From Agroathelia rolfsii (Eukaryota > Basidiomycota > Agaricomycetes > Amylocorticiales > Amylocorticiaceae): a DNA stretch of 64,000 bases. The notes under the pieces are model-generated. The model saw only the letters and a program-made list of their open reading frames with translations, searched no databases and was not told where the DNA came from. Shown in pieces: positions 40,643-55,582 of the stretch (position 1 is its first letter; each line of letters begins with the position of its first letter). The stretch is taken from NCBI GenBank assembly GCA_018343915.1, contig JABRWF010000006.1, positions 2,170,001-2,234,000 on the forward strand, in the 5' to 3' direction. The translations under genes and the position numbers were made by a program.

Positions 40643-43600
40643 GATTGAAAGAGAGAGAAATGAAGGAACAGCGATGTCAATCAAAGGTGCTGGAATAAGA
40701 AGATATGGGAAAGGAAGAGGATATGGAGCGGTAAATCAAAACGTAAGGTGTTTATATGGGCCTGCGAGACAGTCGGGTGGGAGGACCGAGTGCTTAGACA
40801 TCGGTCAGTGCATGATGGAAACAGGGTCAAAATAAGGACTCGCGGAGGTTCTTGCGAGAGTACACAGGGCGCTCGAGCCTATTATGGTCTCTGTCTTGCT
40901 CAATCTTGCACCTCTTCCATGATATACCCGCTTTGCGTACAACGTCGTCCTGCAAACTCCCACACTCTCACTCTTGGGGCTCCAAAGTAACGAATCCGAA
41001 TAGAACTTGCTGAAACCTGGGCTACAAGGGCATGCCTCGGACGAGTTTTCTTCACCAGTCAGAGACGGTTTGCTCTTCGAGTCACAGATTCGCAACCTCG
41101 TGTATCGGCGAAGGCGTCACCGCCCCACGATCCTGATGGCTGATAAGCAGCCGAGAAAGCCGCGCCTCAGTTCCTTGACTTTACACTCGAGAGGCGCTAG
41201 GTAAAGTGGAAGATCAAGACTCTTTTTGCGTTAAATCCCTCGCTCTGTGTGCTTTGCCGGACCTGGATACACTTCCTGCGATGGTGAACTAATCGTTGCG
41301 AACTGGGGCCTAGGGAACTAGGGCGATGCCGAGGGCCGGTCATAAGGCCGACGCGTCGGCGGCGGGACGTGACATGTCACACGTCGGGACCAAAAAAGAC
41401 AGGGGCGGGCGGCGCCACGGCGGGGCTCCGGCCGGCGTTACGTCCGGATTACCTTAAAAACGTGCACGAACAATAGCCCCAGCAATCCATCTTGATCCAT
41501 GACAACTATGTATCCCAGGCAAGTGCTAAAATACGAGGGCTCCTCCCCAACAATATCCAGCTATGCTGGCAGAGTGATCAAACCTGCAAGACATCCCATG
41601 TCGGGAAAGTGGAGCCATCAAGACCAGCAAGAAACGAAAACCAGCCGGCATGAAGGCACAAGACGAAAAAGCCAATAAAAAGTTCTACTCTCAAGAGCGC
41701 GGCTTGGAGCATAACAAATAAACCGATATTGTATGACTCTTGCTCAAGCTGGTAGAGGTCTCGAGTGGTCTTGGAAGACAGTAATTCTCTTCAAGCCTAT
41801 GCATTCTGAGTGAAATATGATGTGGATGCTTCAAGAATCGCCTGTGCGCTTCAAAATTCACAAGAGCTTGGTCAAAATATGCCAACGAATGTGACCAGAG
41901 CTTGTGGATTATTCAATGGTCCCCGAGCCGTAGATATATGGAGATGATATACACTTCAGAATAGCTTCAGGCTTACGACAACAAAGTGGTCGTGATGTTG
42001 GTATTAAAAAAAGACATCAGGACTGACATCTACAAGAATTCCATAAATTGTTGGTGGTTTACTCAATCGATTGGGTGACAGTAAGGTTTTTTTTTATTGT
42101 TTGCGCGGTATCGCTGAAATTCTATTCACAGATGTTGCGGTCGAAATTGGCTACGTCCTTTCGGTTCCGTCCTTGTTGAAAGGTATGACTTGAACGGTGC
42201 TGTATTGCCTACGCGGTCTTGAGGTGAGATTTCAAGGTAACGATCGTCTCTGAAGGCGAACTTGATTTCCCTATTGTTGATGGCCGCAAACAAAAGAGTC
42301 TGGAAGTGCAGCAGAGGTGTGCAAGGAGGAATAAAAGGCAAAAGATGTAGAATAGGTGAGTGAGTAAGTGGTGGTGGACGAGCAGAGAGCACGGGTGAAG
42401 CGGCTGGGCGGTTGACAGTCTTGCTTCAATTTCCGCCCCATTACCCCTCCCCTTTCCCATTACACCGTCATGACACTCTTCAGAATGGACACTTCACTCA
42501 TGCATCTTCCTACAATTATTAAAAAGCGCCTACTAGTATTATTATCATGAGGTTATTGAGTCTCAAGATTTGGACTAGACATAACGCGCAAACGGTCTCA
42601 GTCGACACGTTAGGAATTGGAGCAGCATCTCGGCATTTTGCCACCAACAGTCCTATATGGGCTCTTGAAACCCAACAAAACCATCCTATCCAAGTACTCG
42701 AAATGCTCCTTCTCGAGCCAACGCCGCATGATATACTAGCCTCTCAAGAAAATGCTATCTATTTCTATGAACGGAGCGTCGTGCCAACATAACCGCACTT
42801 CTTTATGGCGTTGGAGGATTTGTAGTGCTTCCCTGTGGGTGGTCTCCCAGCGTGGGATGTATCTCATGTTTTTCGTGGCTTGAAGATATTAAGTGAGCAT
42901 TTTCCTTTCTCCCAAAGGGTAGGTTTCATGGCGAGAAATACTCATCATCTCAAGCCAGATCGAATTTCGGCGGCCAGATGGCGTAAGCGTCTTGGTTTCC
43001 AGGCGAACCCCTCACTTGCTAAGCAATCCATCCCGTCTTTTCTTTTTAAACCCTGGCTGGGAATCCATTCAATTGTCGAGCGCCCAACTGAAGAGGTACA
43101 TAACCCATAGTTTGAAAGAGTTTTGTTTATTTATTTAATTCAAATATTTTTCTCCCTCCAGTGATTTGTCCGTTAATGAATGACCCTGATATTAGTATCT
43201 GACAAAATACTGAGCACACAAAGCGACTCAAATGATCGAGGTGCTACAGTTCGCGCCTTGCCCTGATATCAGAGCTGACCGGATCAACAAGTTCAGTTAA
43301 ACTAATGAGCCATGCCACAGCTTTTTACTGTGGCAGCTGTCTTTCTGTGCCTATACAATAAGAATAGGATCACTTCATGAGTTGATAAGGTGTATTAACA
43401 CCCAACGGTTTGTCTTGTGCTTCATTTAGAGTATATTCGTTCATTTCAAGAGCGTGTGAAGGTGTTCAATACTTGAGTCTTTAACAACTTCCTCAGTGCC
43501 ATTGATATGGTTTCCTCAAAAGTGTTCCTTGGTAGAATCACTATCCCTTTCGTTAGCTCAGCATAACCCGAACGACCGAAGAAAATACGAACATCACTAC

Positions 43601-44600
43601 GGTGGAAAATAGGCGTAGAAAGGGCCAATGAAATACGAGCGATAACTCTGATGAACCTTGGTGCAGCACAATCGTCATTATGATCCTGCGTCAGGACCTT
43701 TTACCGTTTGTGGCGATCTGGTATCTGACGATAATGGCTCTATTCCACTACTATGTTAATATTTCGGCTCTCTCCCCGCCAAAAATCTCAGAGCACATGG
43801 ACCAATCCTACTGCTTGTTGTCCTTATAAAGTATATAATTCATTAGCAAGCATGTACACTTTGTAATTGTTAGTTCCTATTATTTAGCTAACATTGGCCT
43901 CGCCTTAAGACTCTGGTTCTAACAAAGTGCGGTTGCAGTTTTGTCTAATTTCCATGTGTTGACAAGATAGCCACCGTTCTAAAAATACTCAACTGCTTGT
44001 TTCCACGAAGAATGGGAGGATATGAACTTAGAAACTCCATTATTTTAAAGCCAGCTGCTGACCGCTGATAAAGAAAGTTGTCGGATTGCCAGTATGACTT
44101 CCACTAAATCATCATATAAGGATTGCATCTCCTAGATGCTGGAGGGATTAGTGTTTATACAACGTGTCAATGCACTCCTACACCATCGGAAGTGCTCTTC
44201 ACCACTTTCTCCATAGGTCTCTACCCACCGGTGTAAGTGATTAACTGTCATCATGCAAACTTGCACATGCCTAGGGAGGTTAGCTGTGCACAAACCACTG
44301 AACTTGCTGCGTTGTGTATACTAAGTGTACGTAGTAATGGAGATATTGTCATCACAATAACGCAAGGCCGCGACTCGGAAGCAAAGGCACACAAACCGTT
44401 TAACGCGTAGAAATGCAAATGATAGGCTGCCGCATTGCACATGTATGTGGTAACTTAGGATAAGGCTTTCATCTGCACGACATAGCAATTGGACCTACGC
44501 GAATTTTTTTTTACGATTTTGGATTCCCAAACATTTTCTGGCTTATTCTTGTTGGTTCTTCAGCTTAAGAACAAGACACGACACGGACTCAACTGCTGGC
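40643..44600. other. 4-kb gene-free region
   Basis: No supported gene. The left third is GC-rich (especially about 41330-41460) and the right two thirds AT-rich. Short ORFs (for example 42547-42792) lack domains. It separates the small orphan gene from PDAT and holds the promoters of both, since they are divergent. No transposon ends or coding remnants were recognised by eye. Confidence 0.45.
41347..41380. repeat. Two perfect palindromes in a GC-rich island
   Basis: GCCGACGCGTCGGC (41347-41360, 14 bp) and GTGACATGTCAC (41369-41380, 12 bp) are both perfect inverted repeats 8 bp apart. The first contains ACGCGT, the MCB core bound by MBF in yeasts. They lie about 700 bp upstream of the small gene at 40642. 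A protein-binding cluster is likely but unproven. Confidence 0.7.
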
Positions 44601-47600
44601 ATGGCCCCAGGTCTCACGAAACGCAGCAAGACATGGCCTTCTAAGGCTTGGAATGATGATGACGATAATTCAGGAATATCTCATACCACCTCGGCTGAGT
44701 CGAGTCAGGCGTCTGGGTATTCTACTCCGGATAGTACTCGTGCCGCACGGACAAGGCTGGAATCCATTCACACCGATATCATGGACGAGGTTGACCATCT
44801 ACAAGAGAAAATCATTCAGGTGAATTACATCGCGGCTTTTTATATTTCCTAGAGGATGCTCAATCTACATGAAGAAAGGCACAACCACACATTTTTTGAA
44901 ATCACGAAGATTCCTTTTTCCTCTAGGCATATTATGTAGGTTTCCATGCGGCATCGTCATAGAGAAGCGTTAGGCTGAGGTTGATACCTAGTTGGAATTC
45001 TTCTGGGCTTCATACTTGTTCAGCCTACCGATATATCCGAACTTCAAGCATCCTTGACCCTGTTATTATCGGAATATGATATCCAACTGCCGCAAATTCC
45101 CGAACTAGATCTTACACGCTTGGAATCTGAATGGAAGAGGCTGAGAAGTAACATCCCGGAGATATGGAAACTGAATCAAGATGGACGAGAGTTCATGGTC
45201 GGGGAGCAGATGAAGTCCAGGGGCTTGTCGGCGAAATTCCCTGTTGTTTTGGTTCCTGGTGTCATTTCTACGGTTCGTTGTTAAATCATATCTATTCAGG
45301 AATACAAAAACTAAATATCTTGATCCAAATTTTTGACACTGGCAATCAGGGTCTTGAATCGTGGTCTACTGCGCCCGAGTATCGACACTTTTTCCGCGAA
45401 CGAGTCTGGGGCGGATTTAATATGATATCGCAGGTTACTTTCAATCGGGAGACATGGATTCAAACGATGATGCTGGATCCATTGACTGGTCTGGATCCAC
45501 CTGGTGTAAAAGTACGGGCTGCGGAGGGAATTGATGCTGCGAGTAGTTTTATTCAAGGATATTGGATCTGGTCAGTTTTATATATTTCAACTTCGCCTTT
45601 GCGTACATGACTGAGGTCACTTCATCTAATAGGTCTAAGATTGTCGAGAACTTGGCGGTTGTAAACTACGACACCAACAATCTCTTCCTTGCCCCCTATG
45701 ACTGGAGGCTTTCATACTGGAACTTGGAAGAGAGAGACGGATATTTCTCTAGACTGAAGACTACCATCGAGAGTTTAAAGTGGGTTTGGTAACCTCACGT
45801 TGAACATAACTAAAAACGTGTATAGGAAGCGCCAAAAGAAGAAGGTTGTCATCGCCGGGCATTCCATGGGAAGCACGGTCAGTTATTACCCGCACTACTC
45901 ATCTCTGATGACTGATATACATTTACAGGTTGTTTTGGTACGTTTTACATTATCAAGTTTGATAATAATATTTTATTGAATTGTCTTAGTACTTGTATGC
46001 GCTCTATATTTCTCATGTATGAGCAAGTATTAAATATTAGCTCAGCTTTAAATGGGTAGAGCATCCTGATTTTGGAGGTGGAGGTCCTAGCTGGGTGGAG
46101 GTTTGTAACGTATCTGCATCTGTTGTTAGGCATTATCTCATGAACATGTGCTTTCACCAGGATCACATTGAGACGTTCATCTCTGTTGCTGGAACACACT
46201 TGGTATGCCCCAATTTAATCGATTCTTTTGAATATATACTTATTGTATTTCAGGGTGTGGTGAGTTTTGTGCTAACGTTGGCAGTGATCAGGAGTAAAGA
46301 ACTTGTATTTTCAGGCCAAAGCTATGGCTGCCTTCCTCTCGGGAGAAATGAAGGATACAGTCCAATTGAATCCTGCTGGCGCTTATGGTTCGTATTATTT
46401 CCTTTATCTGAATGACTTGTGAGTGGATATTTATTCACGCAAATATGCAGTACTGGAGCGATTTTTCTCGCGTAAGGAGCGTCAATCTTTGTTCAGAAGC
46501 TGGGCAGGTAGCGCAAGTATGTGGATTAAGGTAAGCAGGCCTTACATCGCGTTTAATCCCTGTTGCTGTCTAAGCATTTTTGCCCTTCTTCTAGGGTGGT
46601 GAAGCCGTATGGGGTAACGCAACACACGCGCCCGATGATACACCACATCACCGTCATACCCACGGTGAGCTGATTGCTTTCCGCGAAAATTTAAGGCCAC
46701 ATAACCATACGGTCTCCAATATGACGGCCGGTGCGGCTGGTGCATGGATTTTGCAGCACACACCGACGTCGTTCCAGGTCTGTATAATATTTCAAATATT
46801 TGTTTGTTGTGAATTGAAGTGGACATAACTAGCTCATGATGAACACGAACTATTCATACGGAATCGAACGTGACGAGGAACAATTGATTTTAAATGATAA
46901 TGATCATACAAAGTGGACGAATCCTTTGGAGAGTAGGTAAGTATTAGCTCATGATACTCTATGACTCAGGGACTTGTTCATGTATTTTTATATTGTAGAC
47001 TACCTAATGCTCCTTCCATGAAAATCCTCTGTGTATACGGCCACGGTAAAGAAACAGAGGTATGGTCACTCATTTCGACCCCATATGTATCGCGCTTATC
47101 ATGTCATGTTTGTTTAGAGATCGTACTGGTATGATATTTGGTTTTCTCAACCTTTGAACTATGTTTTCGACTGCTGATGACGTCATAGGTACCAGGAAGG
47201 TGACCGTGAGTACGATGAGGCATTCTTGGACACGGTAAATGACACATGCACGGGCCTCAACTTGCCCGGAGGCACATGTCAACCTCATCGTTCGCCGTTG
47301 GACTTACCTCTCACGCGCCGAAGCTGGATCGATTCTGAATACACTCTCGATATACCCGATACTTATCCCAAAGTACGCAATGGCGTCAAGATGGGTGAAG
47401 GTGATGGGACTGTGTCTCTGCTCAGCTTGGGAGCTATGTGTGTTGAGGGGTGGAAGAGGAAGAGATGGAACCCAGCCGGTATCAACATCACTACCGTTGA
47501 GGTGTGTGCTTGTTACAGTCTGCATCGTGTTCCGTGCCCCTGAAATCTGACATGTACCTGCAGCTTCCTCATCGTCCAGTACCAACAATACCACGTGGTG

Positions 47601-47749
47601 GTGCAAACACTAGTGATCACGTCGATATCTTGGGATCCACCGCACTAAACGAAATTATCGTCAAAGTAGCTACCGGTGCGGGGAGCGAAATTCAAGACTA
47701 TTTTGTGTCTAACATCCAAGAGTACGCGAAGAAAATCCAGTGGGACTAA
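44601..47749 (+). CDS. LRO1: Phospholipid:diacylglycerol acyltransferase (PDAT), LCAT family
   Basis: PDAT moves an acyl chain from a phospholipid to diacylglycerol, making triacylglycerol at the ER. The spliced protein is about 700 aa. An acidic N-terminus precedes a single signal-anchor helix (RRFLFPLGILFGILLGFILV) and the family motif QPTDISELQ. The catalytic region has VVLVPGVISTGLESW, the salt-bridge/lid segment, the nucleophile elbow GHSMGST, then FFKWVEHPDFGGGGPSWVED. The SGEMKDTVQLNP block, the Asp in GEGDGTVSLLSLG and the His in SDHVDILGS complete the triad. Many introns occur, and exons of 9, 5, 6 and 11 nt (45929-45937, 45990-45994, 46254-46259, 47118-47128) are needed to keep the conserved sequence. 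It ends EYAKKIQWD. Luminal orientation of the catalytic domain follows from the family. Confidence 0.9.
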
Positions 47750-48235
47750 TTTTATTTATCGGATTTATAGAATACTTGTACACACTTGGGTTTGGGATTT
47801 GGTTCAGTAGAGCTCTCAAAATATATTTCAACCTTCTGATGTATTTGAGACGTCATTCGTAGATTACGTAATTGAATTCATTTGGCTTATTGCCTCTGGG
47901 TCTAAGGTCGTTTGTGCCGTAACCTCAAGTTCGAGTTGACTCCTCCTTGCCTTGGTTGCATCAATCGACTATTTCTACTAGTTTTCTTGTTGCTTTCAGG
48001 TATCAGCCACTTTTTCCGAGAAAGGTCTCCATTACTGTCTCTTAACTACAAAAACCCAATCTTGTTAACGACACTCTTACGACTTGTTACGATCTTGCAA
48101 TACTTCTTCGTTATTCTATCTTCTGGCATATTTAACTGTCTATTTTATTCGTTGAAATCAATATGTCCAAGTCAACTTCTGAATCAAGATGCTATACGAC
48201 GAAACCCTCTCAAGATAGCCCGCCATTAATCCAGA
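47750..48235. other. Intergenic between PDAT and the Ost-alpha gene
   Basis: About 490 bases, AT-rich, with the PDAT 3' end and the downstream gene's promoter. No other feature seen. Confidence 0.45.
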
Positions 48236-50845
48236 ATGGGCACCTCGTCCTCCAAGGTACGAGTTTTGTGACTGCTAATGCCTCGTGAAAGTGCTAAGTA
48301 TCTACATGCTGCTAGCTCATGACGTCAGATGTTTTTCTCTAATTTCAAATTATCTAAATACTCACGCCTCGTGCACAGATTGGATGGTTAATATCAGGAG
48401 TTTGTGCAATTTTAAGCATCGTCATCTCAGCCTGGCTCATTTACAAACATTTGAGGTGGTATACTAATGTAAGTCCTTATTTGAGCCTTTTGGTCGCAAA
48501 AGTGCTTATTTATCATTTGCTAAGAAACTGGAGCAACGATGTAAGCTCCTCTGATAACACATCACACCCTAATCTCATTCTCCAATTAGATATCGTCCGA
48601 CTACTGTTTATGGTCCCGATTTACGCCACCATCTCTTTTGCTTCTTACATTTTTTGGAACAACGCGACCCCAATTCTCCTTATTCGCGATGCTTACGAAG
48701 CAATCGTTCTCACGGCATTTTTCTACTTGCTCTTGATGTATCTGTCACCTTCGACCGACGAACAGCGCACCATTTTTGCATCAGTCGGTCTTTCCAAGGA
48801 GGCAGACCGAATTGCAGTATCTAACGGTGAGCCGATCAAGAAGTGGATGTTTCCTCTCTCTTCCATAAAGTGGAAACCAGCTGTGAGTTGCTTGAGGCCC
48901 TTCACTTGGTCGCTTTATTGCTCACAGGCATGGTATCGTGTATAGGATGGTCTTTATTTCTTGCAACTCATGAAGTGGGGTGTATTACAGTATTGTGTTG
49001 TCCGTCCTATGTGAGCTTTTTGACACACCATATCGTCCACTTACTTATCATGTCTGTTTAGAACAACCCTTGTAGCTATCATACTTTCCTACATGGGTCT
49101 TTATTGCGAAGATAGTTGGGGTCTGGGATGGGGTCATATTTGGGTAACTACTAACTTAATCAGCGCTGCCGATACATGCATCCTAATATCACCACTGCAG
49201 ATTACGGCCATCCTCTCATTATCCGTGACAATTGCTATGTACTGTCTGGTTCAACTCTATATACCTATTGGTCCCCTGTTGGCTCGGAATAAACCTCTGC
49301 TAAAACTATTCTCGGTCAAGGCTGTTGGTGAGGGTGTTTAGGACGGGAATTGTCTGTATACACATACTCACAAAGCCCTATAGTTTTCCTCACATTTTGG
49401 CAAGCCACTCTTTTAGGAGTGCTGAGCACTTTTAATGTCATCCATGATGTGAGCTTTGTTCACTCGATTGTTTATTTGTACCGTCTAAGCTTTTCCCCAA
49501 GTCACCCTACATGACCGCTGATGACATCAATATTGGCTGGGGTGCATTATTGGAATGTTTCGAGATGGTGTACGTCTACATATTTCTTTATCATCATCGC
49601 AATTAATTTTAAATATATGGAATACCAAGGCTGTTTGCACTACTTCACATCAAGGCATTTCCATATCAGCCATATGTAACCCCCGGTCATTTTTACCCAG
49701 AGAAGCCCACTCCCGTATTCAAGTCACTTGCGAATGCTTTCAACTTTAGAGAGACATTTCATGAAGTTTGGCTAGGCATCATCTATCTTCATGACCGTAT
49801 GCGGGGTCTTGAAGCAAGAGACGATGTTTTGGCTCGTCGTGCGGTCCATCATGCGCAAGCTTTCGGTCGCGCTCGTCCGGTGCCGGAGCAAAATGTGCCT
49901 TTGATGGACCAGAAGATGGAAATCATGGTTGAACGCAGAGTAGATGTGGTCGTATCTCAGAGCGACCCCAACTTTAATCCAGCCAAGTATCAGCTGCCAC
50001 TGCTGAAGAAACGGGATAATAGCGAGGGGTTAACGGCATCCTTTCGGCGTGAGCTGGGGAAAATCAAATTTGGATCTTCCAACAAACGGTATTCCGACTC
50101 CGGGCAGATTTCGTCCCGCTCCGAATCACAACGTAATTCACGACGCTCATGGTTCAAGGGATCCTACTGTCGAGTGTCTCAAATCGTGGATGACGAGCTG
50201 GATACCAAGGAACATAGTGTCATCGCTTCTAAGGATTCGTCGTACCAGCATCATCCAGACATCCAAGGTGCACTCCCTCGGATGCCTGAAAATGTACTCG
50301 AAAAAATCCATGAAGATCTTGATGACCCACCACCACCTTCCAGGCTTCGTCACCCTCACCAGAGCTACCATGATGAAATATCCGATACTTGCAGCCAGTC
50401 TACCCTTGATTTGAGCCTTTTTCCTATGCCGCCATCAGCGGGTCATTCTCAAAGCCGAAGATCCCGTACATCTCGACATTCGTATCTGGCACAGGAGGAA
50501 TCTCCTGGACCTGCCTCCCCTCCACTGTCTGCTACCAAACAGCAATTTACTGCTCCGGGATCTCCTCTACGTACACAATCTTCTTCTATGTCGCACCCGT
50601 TGTGGCCAACATCGTTCAATACCTCCCCTTCTGACTCAGTCGGAGTGGAGCCCGGTAGACAAATGGACAATCGTGCCAACCCACGAGTTTCTGTGCATGC
50701 GCAACGTGTGAATGAACTTCCAAAGCCAGCGCGGCCACATCACACACCCCTTAAGTTGTCAACCCCCGCACCACTAGCAGAGATCGATCACGATCATCAT
50801 CGTGACGCCGCCACATTGTATTTGTCGCCTTCCCGCCCCAGCTGA
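48236..50845 (+). CDS. Ost-alpha/TMEM184 family membrane protein (DUF300)
   Basis: Seven-span membrane protein of the organic solute transporter alpha/TMEM184 family, whose fission yeast member Hfl1 acts at the vacuole in autophagy. The start MGTSSSK fits an N-myristoylation signal. Spliced exons give IGWLISGVCAILSIVISAWL, KHLRWYTN, then a 16-nt exon (48525-48540) restoring KLEQRY before IVRLLFMVPIYA. Hallmarks follow: SFASYIFW, RDAYEAIVLTAFFYLLLMYL, KWGVLQYCVVRP, MGLYCEDSWGLGWGHIW, LYIPIGPLLARNKPLLKLFS, VFLTFWQATLL and INIGWGALLECFEMV. A long cytosolic tail from about residue 400 is Ser/Pro/His-rich and low in conservation, with many potential phosphorylation sites. It ends YLSPSRPS. Transport substrate is unknown. 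Confidence 0.86.
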
Positions 50846-51534
50846 TACACGTTGATCACCGACCACGGAACGGAGCTGTCTACCTACTTCAGACCATGAT
50901 GCTACACCCGCCCTGCAAAGTGATACACCTCATGGATACCAACATTACAAACGTGGCCTGATGGGTGACAGGCAGGTACCAGTGCCGTCAGGTCGGGCGG
51001 TACTAAGAGCTACCTTGTTTTTTGTCTTTTTTTGTGACGACCTCATTGATGTCTAATTTCTACTAACGACCCTTCATGAACGCACGACACCTCTTGTTTA
51101 TAATCGCGCTACCCATTGTTTCTTCCTACATTACCGGTGTATTCCAACTAGCACTATTATTATATTTTTAAGCGAGAAATGGAAAGATGTCCTCCTCCGG
51201 GCGGTTGCTTGTGCCGGTTGATGCTAGAACAGCCGGGGGATGGCTTGCGATGTTCTGGGCGTCAAACACGCGCGTTGGGTGCGTGAACAACGATGTGGGC
51301 GTGCGTGTGTGCATGCCGCCGATTAGAATGATGATTAGTTGATAGTTAGTTGATTATAAAATGCACATCTCTTTATCTTTTGTCTGCTCTTTCTGATCAT
51401 AGATTCCCTCCATCATCGTCGCTCTCGTTACCAGCCAGCCCCTGTCATCCCACATCAGCTAACATTCATCCAGATACACATATATTCACGCAGTGCACAG
51501 CACACACCTTGTCCTTCAACCACCAAGTAGTACC
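50846..51534. other. Intergenic, SLT2 promoter
   Basis: About 690 bases. A TATAAAAT element at 51355-51362 lies about 175 bp before the SLT2 ATG and is followed by CT-rich sequence, a plausible core promoter. Nothing else recognised. Confidence 0.4.
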
Positions 51535-53413
<1,879 letters not shown>

Positions 53414-53684
53414 TCGATGGTCATGAATATATGTATGAAAAAATATGACTCGATGCTTCCTTGGATATCAGATCTGCCTCTGTGATGGCGATAATGAAGA
53501 AAGGCTGTAATTGTGATTGTTGTAATCTTTCATTCTCCCTTAGGTACTTGTACATCCCGTGTAACTGGAAATGGACACTGTTTTTTCTATCGATGACTGA
53601 TGGTTCATCTTCATACAAGAAACGAGAAGAAAGCCGGTGTCGCGTGAATAGATGATATCCGTACATTGGCATGCACACGCCCCA

Positions 53685-55338
53685 TTACTGACCCTTTGCA
53701 GCCTTCTTAGCCGCTTTCTTTTCCTCTTTCCGTCGTCGTTTCCTCGCCGCCTTGTCCTCCTCTTCTACCTCGTCATCTTCGTTGTTCGAAGAAACAACAG
53801 GCGTCTCCTTGCTCTTTTTCCGTTTCTTCTCTTTCGGCTTTCCAGCGCTGACAGGAACCAATGACGATTCTGCGTTGTCTGAAGGTGAAGAAGCAGATGG
53901 AGAGAGGGTCTCTTCACCAGTTTTGGCCGTCGCCTTATCCTCCCGCTTCCGCTTTTCCTTCTCCTCTCTTTTTCGCCTTTTCCTCTCCTCCTTTGTAGTA
54001 GGGGCGGGTGTAGCCTCACACTCGTCGGCAACATCAGTTTCTTCTTCAGCCGTCTCTCTCTCCCTCTTCCGCTTCTTTTTCTTCTCCTCTTTCTCCTCTT
54101 TCCTCTTTTTGGGTGATTTGGAAGATTCTTCCTGGGTTTCCGATACAGGCGCTTCAACCACCATAGTCGTTGTCGTTGACTCAATGACACAATCAGTTGT
54201 TGATGAAGGTCCGGCGTCAGATGTAGAAAGGAAGGAAGGGGCAGTGAACATGGATGCAAGTTTAGACGTCGCGAATGAAGACATGCCGAGGCCTCGGCGT
54301 ATGGGTATATCATCTGCAGTATCGGCAGTGGTGGAGGTGGTGGTATCATGGCGTGAGCCCAGCCCACGTCGTGAGGCGATCATTTCATCGTCGTCATCGT
54401 CCTTGCTAGAAGAAGCAAAAGACGGAGTGTTTTGAATGCTTGATAATGAAGAAGAGGTTTTTGTTGAAGAGGATGAGCGAGCGGCTAAGCGTTCCTTGAA
54501 ATAATCCGCGAGACTCGTGGTCGACACCGTTAGTTTTTCTAGAGTTTGGGATTCATCTTCTTGTTGTAGTGCTGGCGTGCCGGGTGCCGGTGTCGGAGTG
54601 GCGGAAGTGAGAGAAGAAGGAGAATCCGAGGCGGAAGGCGCGATGCCCAAGATTTCTGAGATGGAAGCGGCAGATTTTGAGGAGATGTTTTTAGATGCTA
54701 TCATGCGTGCTCGGTGAGAACGATGTCTGTAAGAGCAATACTCAGAATTTTCATAAAACAAAAGCATAAAGTAGAGTGTATGCTTACCGCATCACGACTG
54801 GTCTGGAAGGTGCTGATTTAGATTCTTCACTTTCAGCAGCATTATCTTTGTTGCTGTCGGCCTGGTCCACGATCTCGTTCGTCTTCTCCTTGGATTTTTT
54901 GCGTTTCTTCTCTGCTTTATCTTCATCGCCAGCTGTAGTCCCTTGCCTTTCCTCTTTTCCCGTAGCCGTCTTGGAACCCTTCTGATTATCCTCCTCCTCC
55001 TCCTCCTCCTTATTATCATCCACCTTTTGCTGATCGTCGTCTCCAGGAGTATTAGCATTCAACCTCTTCAACAACGCCTCAAATTCCTTGTTCTGCTTCC
55101 ACGCAATACCGTCGGAATGATTTCCATGGCTCGCAGCGCCGATCCCAAGCATATCGAGTTTTTGCGAGACCTTGATGTGCGTCAGACGGCCCTCACCGGA
55201 GGCTCCCAGTCCTTGAGATGCATCCCAGCCAAATTTTGAGAGATAGGCCTGGCCGAACCGGTTGGCGTCCGCGGCCCAGCTGAGGTTGCGTGGATCGTTG
55301 CCAATGCGCTGTTTTTCCTTACGACCTGCGAGTCCCAT
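53685..55338 (-). CDS. PXR1: G-patch protein Pxr1/Gno1 (PinX1-like)
   Basis: Pxr1/PinX1 is a nucleolar G-patch protein that activates the DEAH helicase Prp43 in rRNA and snoRNA maturation; the human form also inhibits telomerase. One intron (54785-54728 region) joins VVMR to HRSHRAR, giving about 530 aa. The N-terminus MGLAGRKEKQRIGNDPRNLSW leads into the G-patch FGWDASQGLGASGEGRLTHI (about 33-52) and the DGIAWKQNKEFEALLKRLN segment typical of the family. A second conserved element around SLADYFKERLA is followed by Lys/Glu-rich low-complexity tails with many KKRK clusters. Divergent from YJU2 across 244 bp. The G-patch and flanking sequence make the identity firm; the tails evolve fast. Confidence 0.88.
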
Positions 55339-55582
55339 GCTGTTTTGTGTTTGGAAGACTCGAGGTGGCTAGCGTACTTGTGGACTGGGGACGGAGGGTG
55401 CAATGAATGCACCAACTGTGGCAAACGAGAAGGAATTGCCGCCGTCTAAATATCAATTTGCTTCCGACACACTGCACTTGCTTTCTCACCTAATCCACCA
55501 ACTCTCACTCTCAGCTAGCAATCTTAGTCGTTGCCTCTTTCAATCAACCCCTCTCTCCTGTATCTTTATTATCTCTTGAGCC

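Noticed and set aside
46037..46100. tRNA-like sequence (TTAGCTCAG...TGGGTAGAGC followed by GATTTTGG)
   Set aside because: It looks like A-box and D-arm sequence, but the anticodon stem does not pair and no T-arm follows. It is the acceptor plus coding exon of PDAT (FFKWVEHPDFGGGG).
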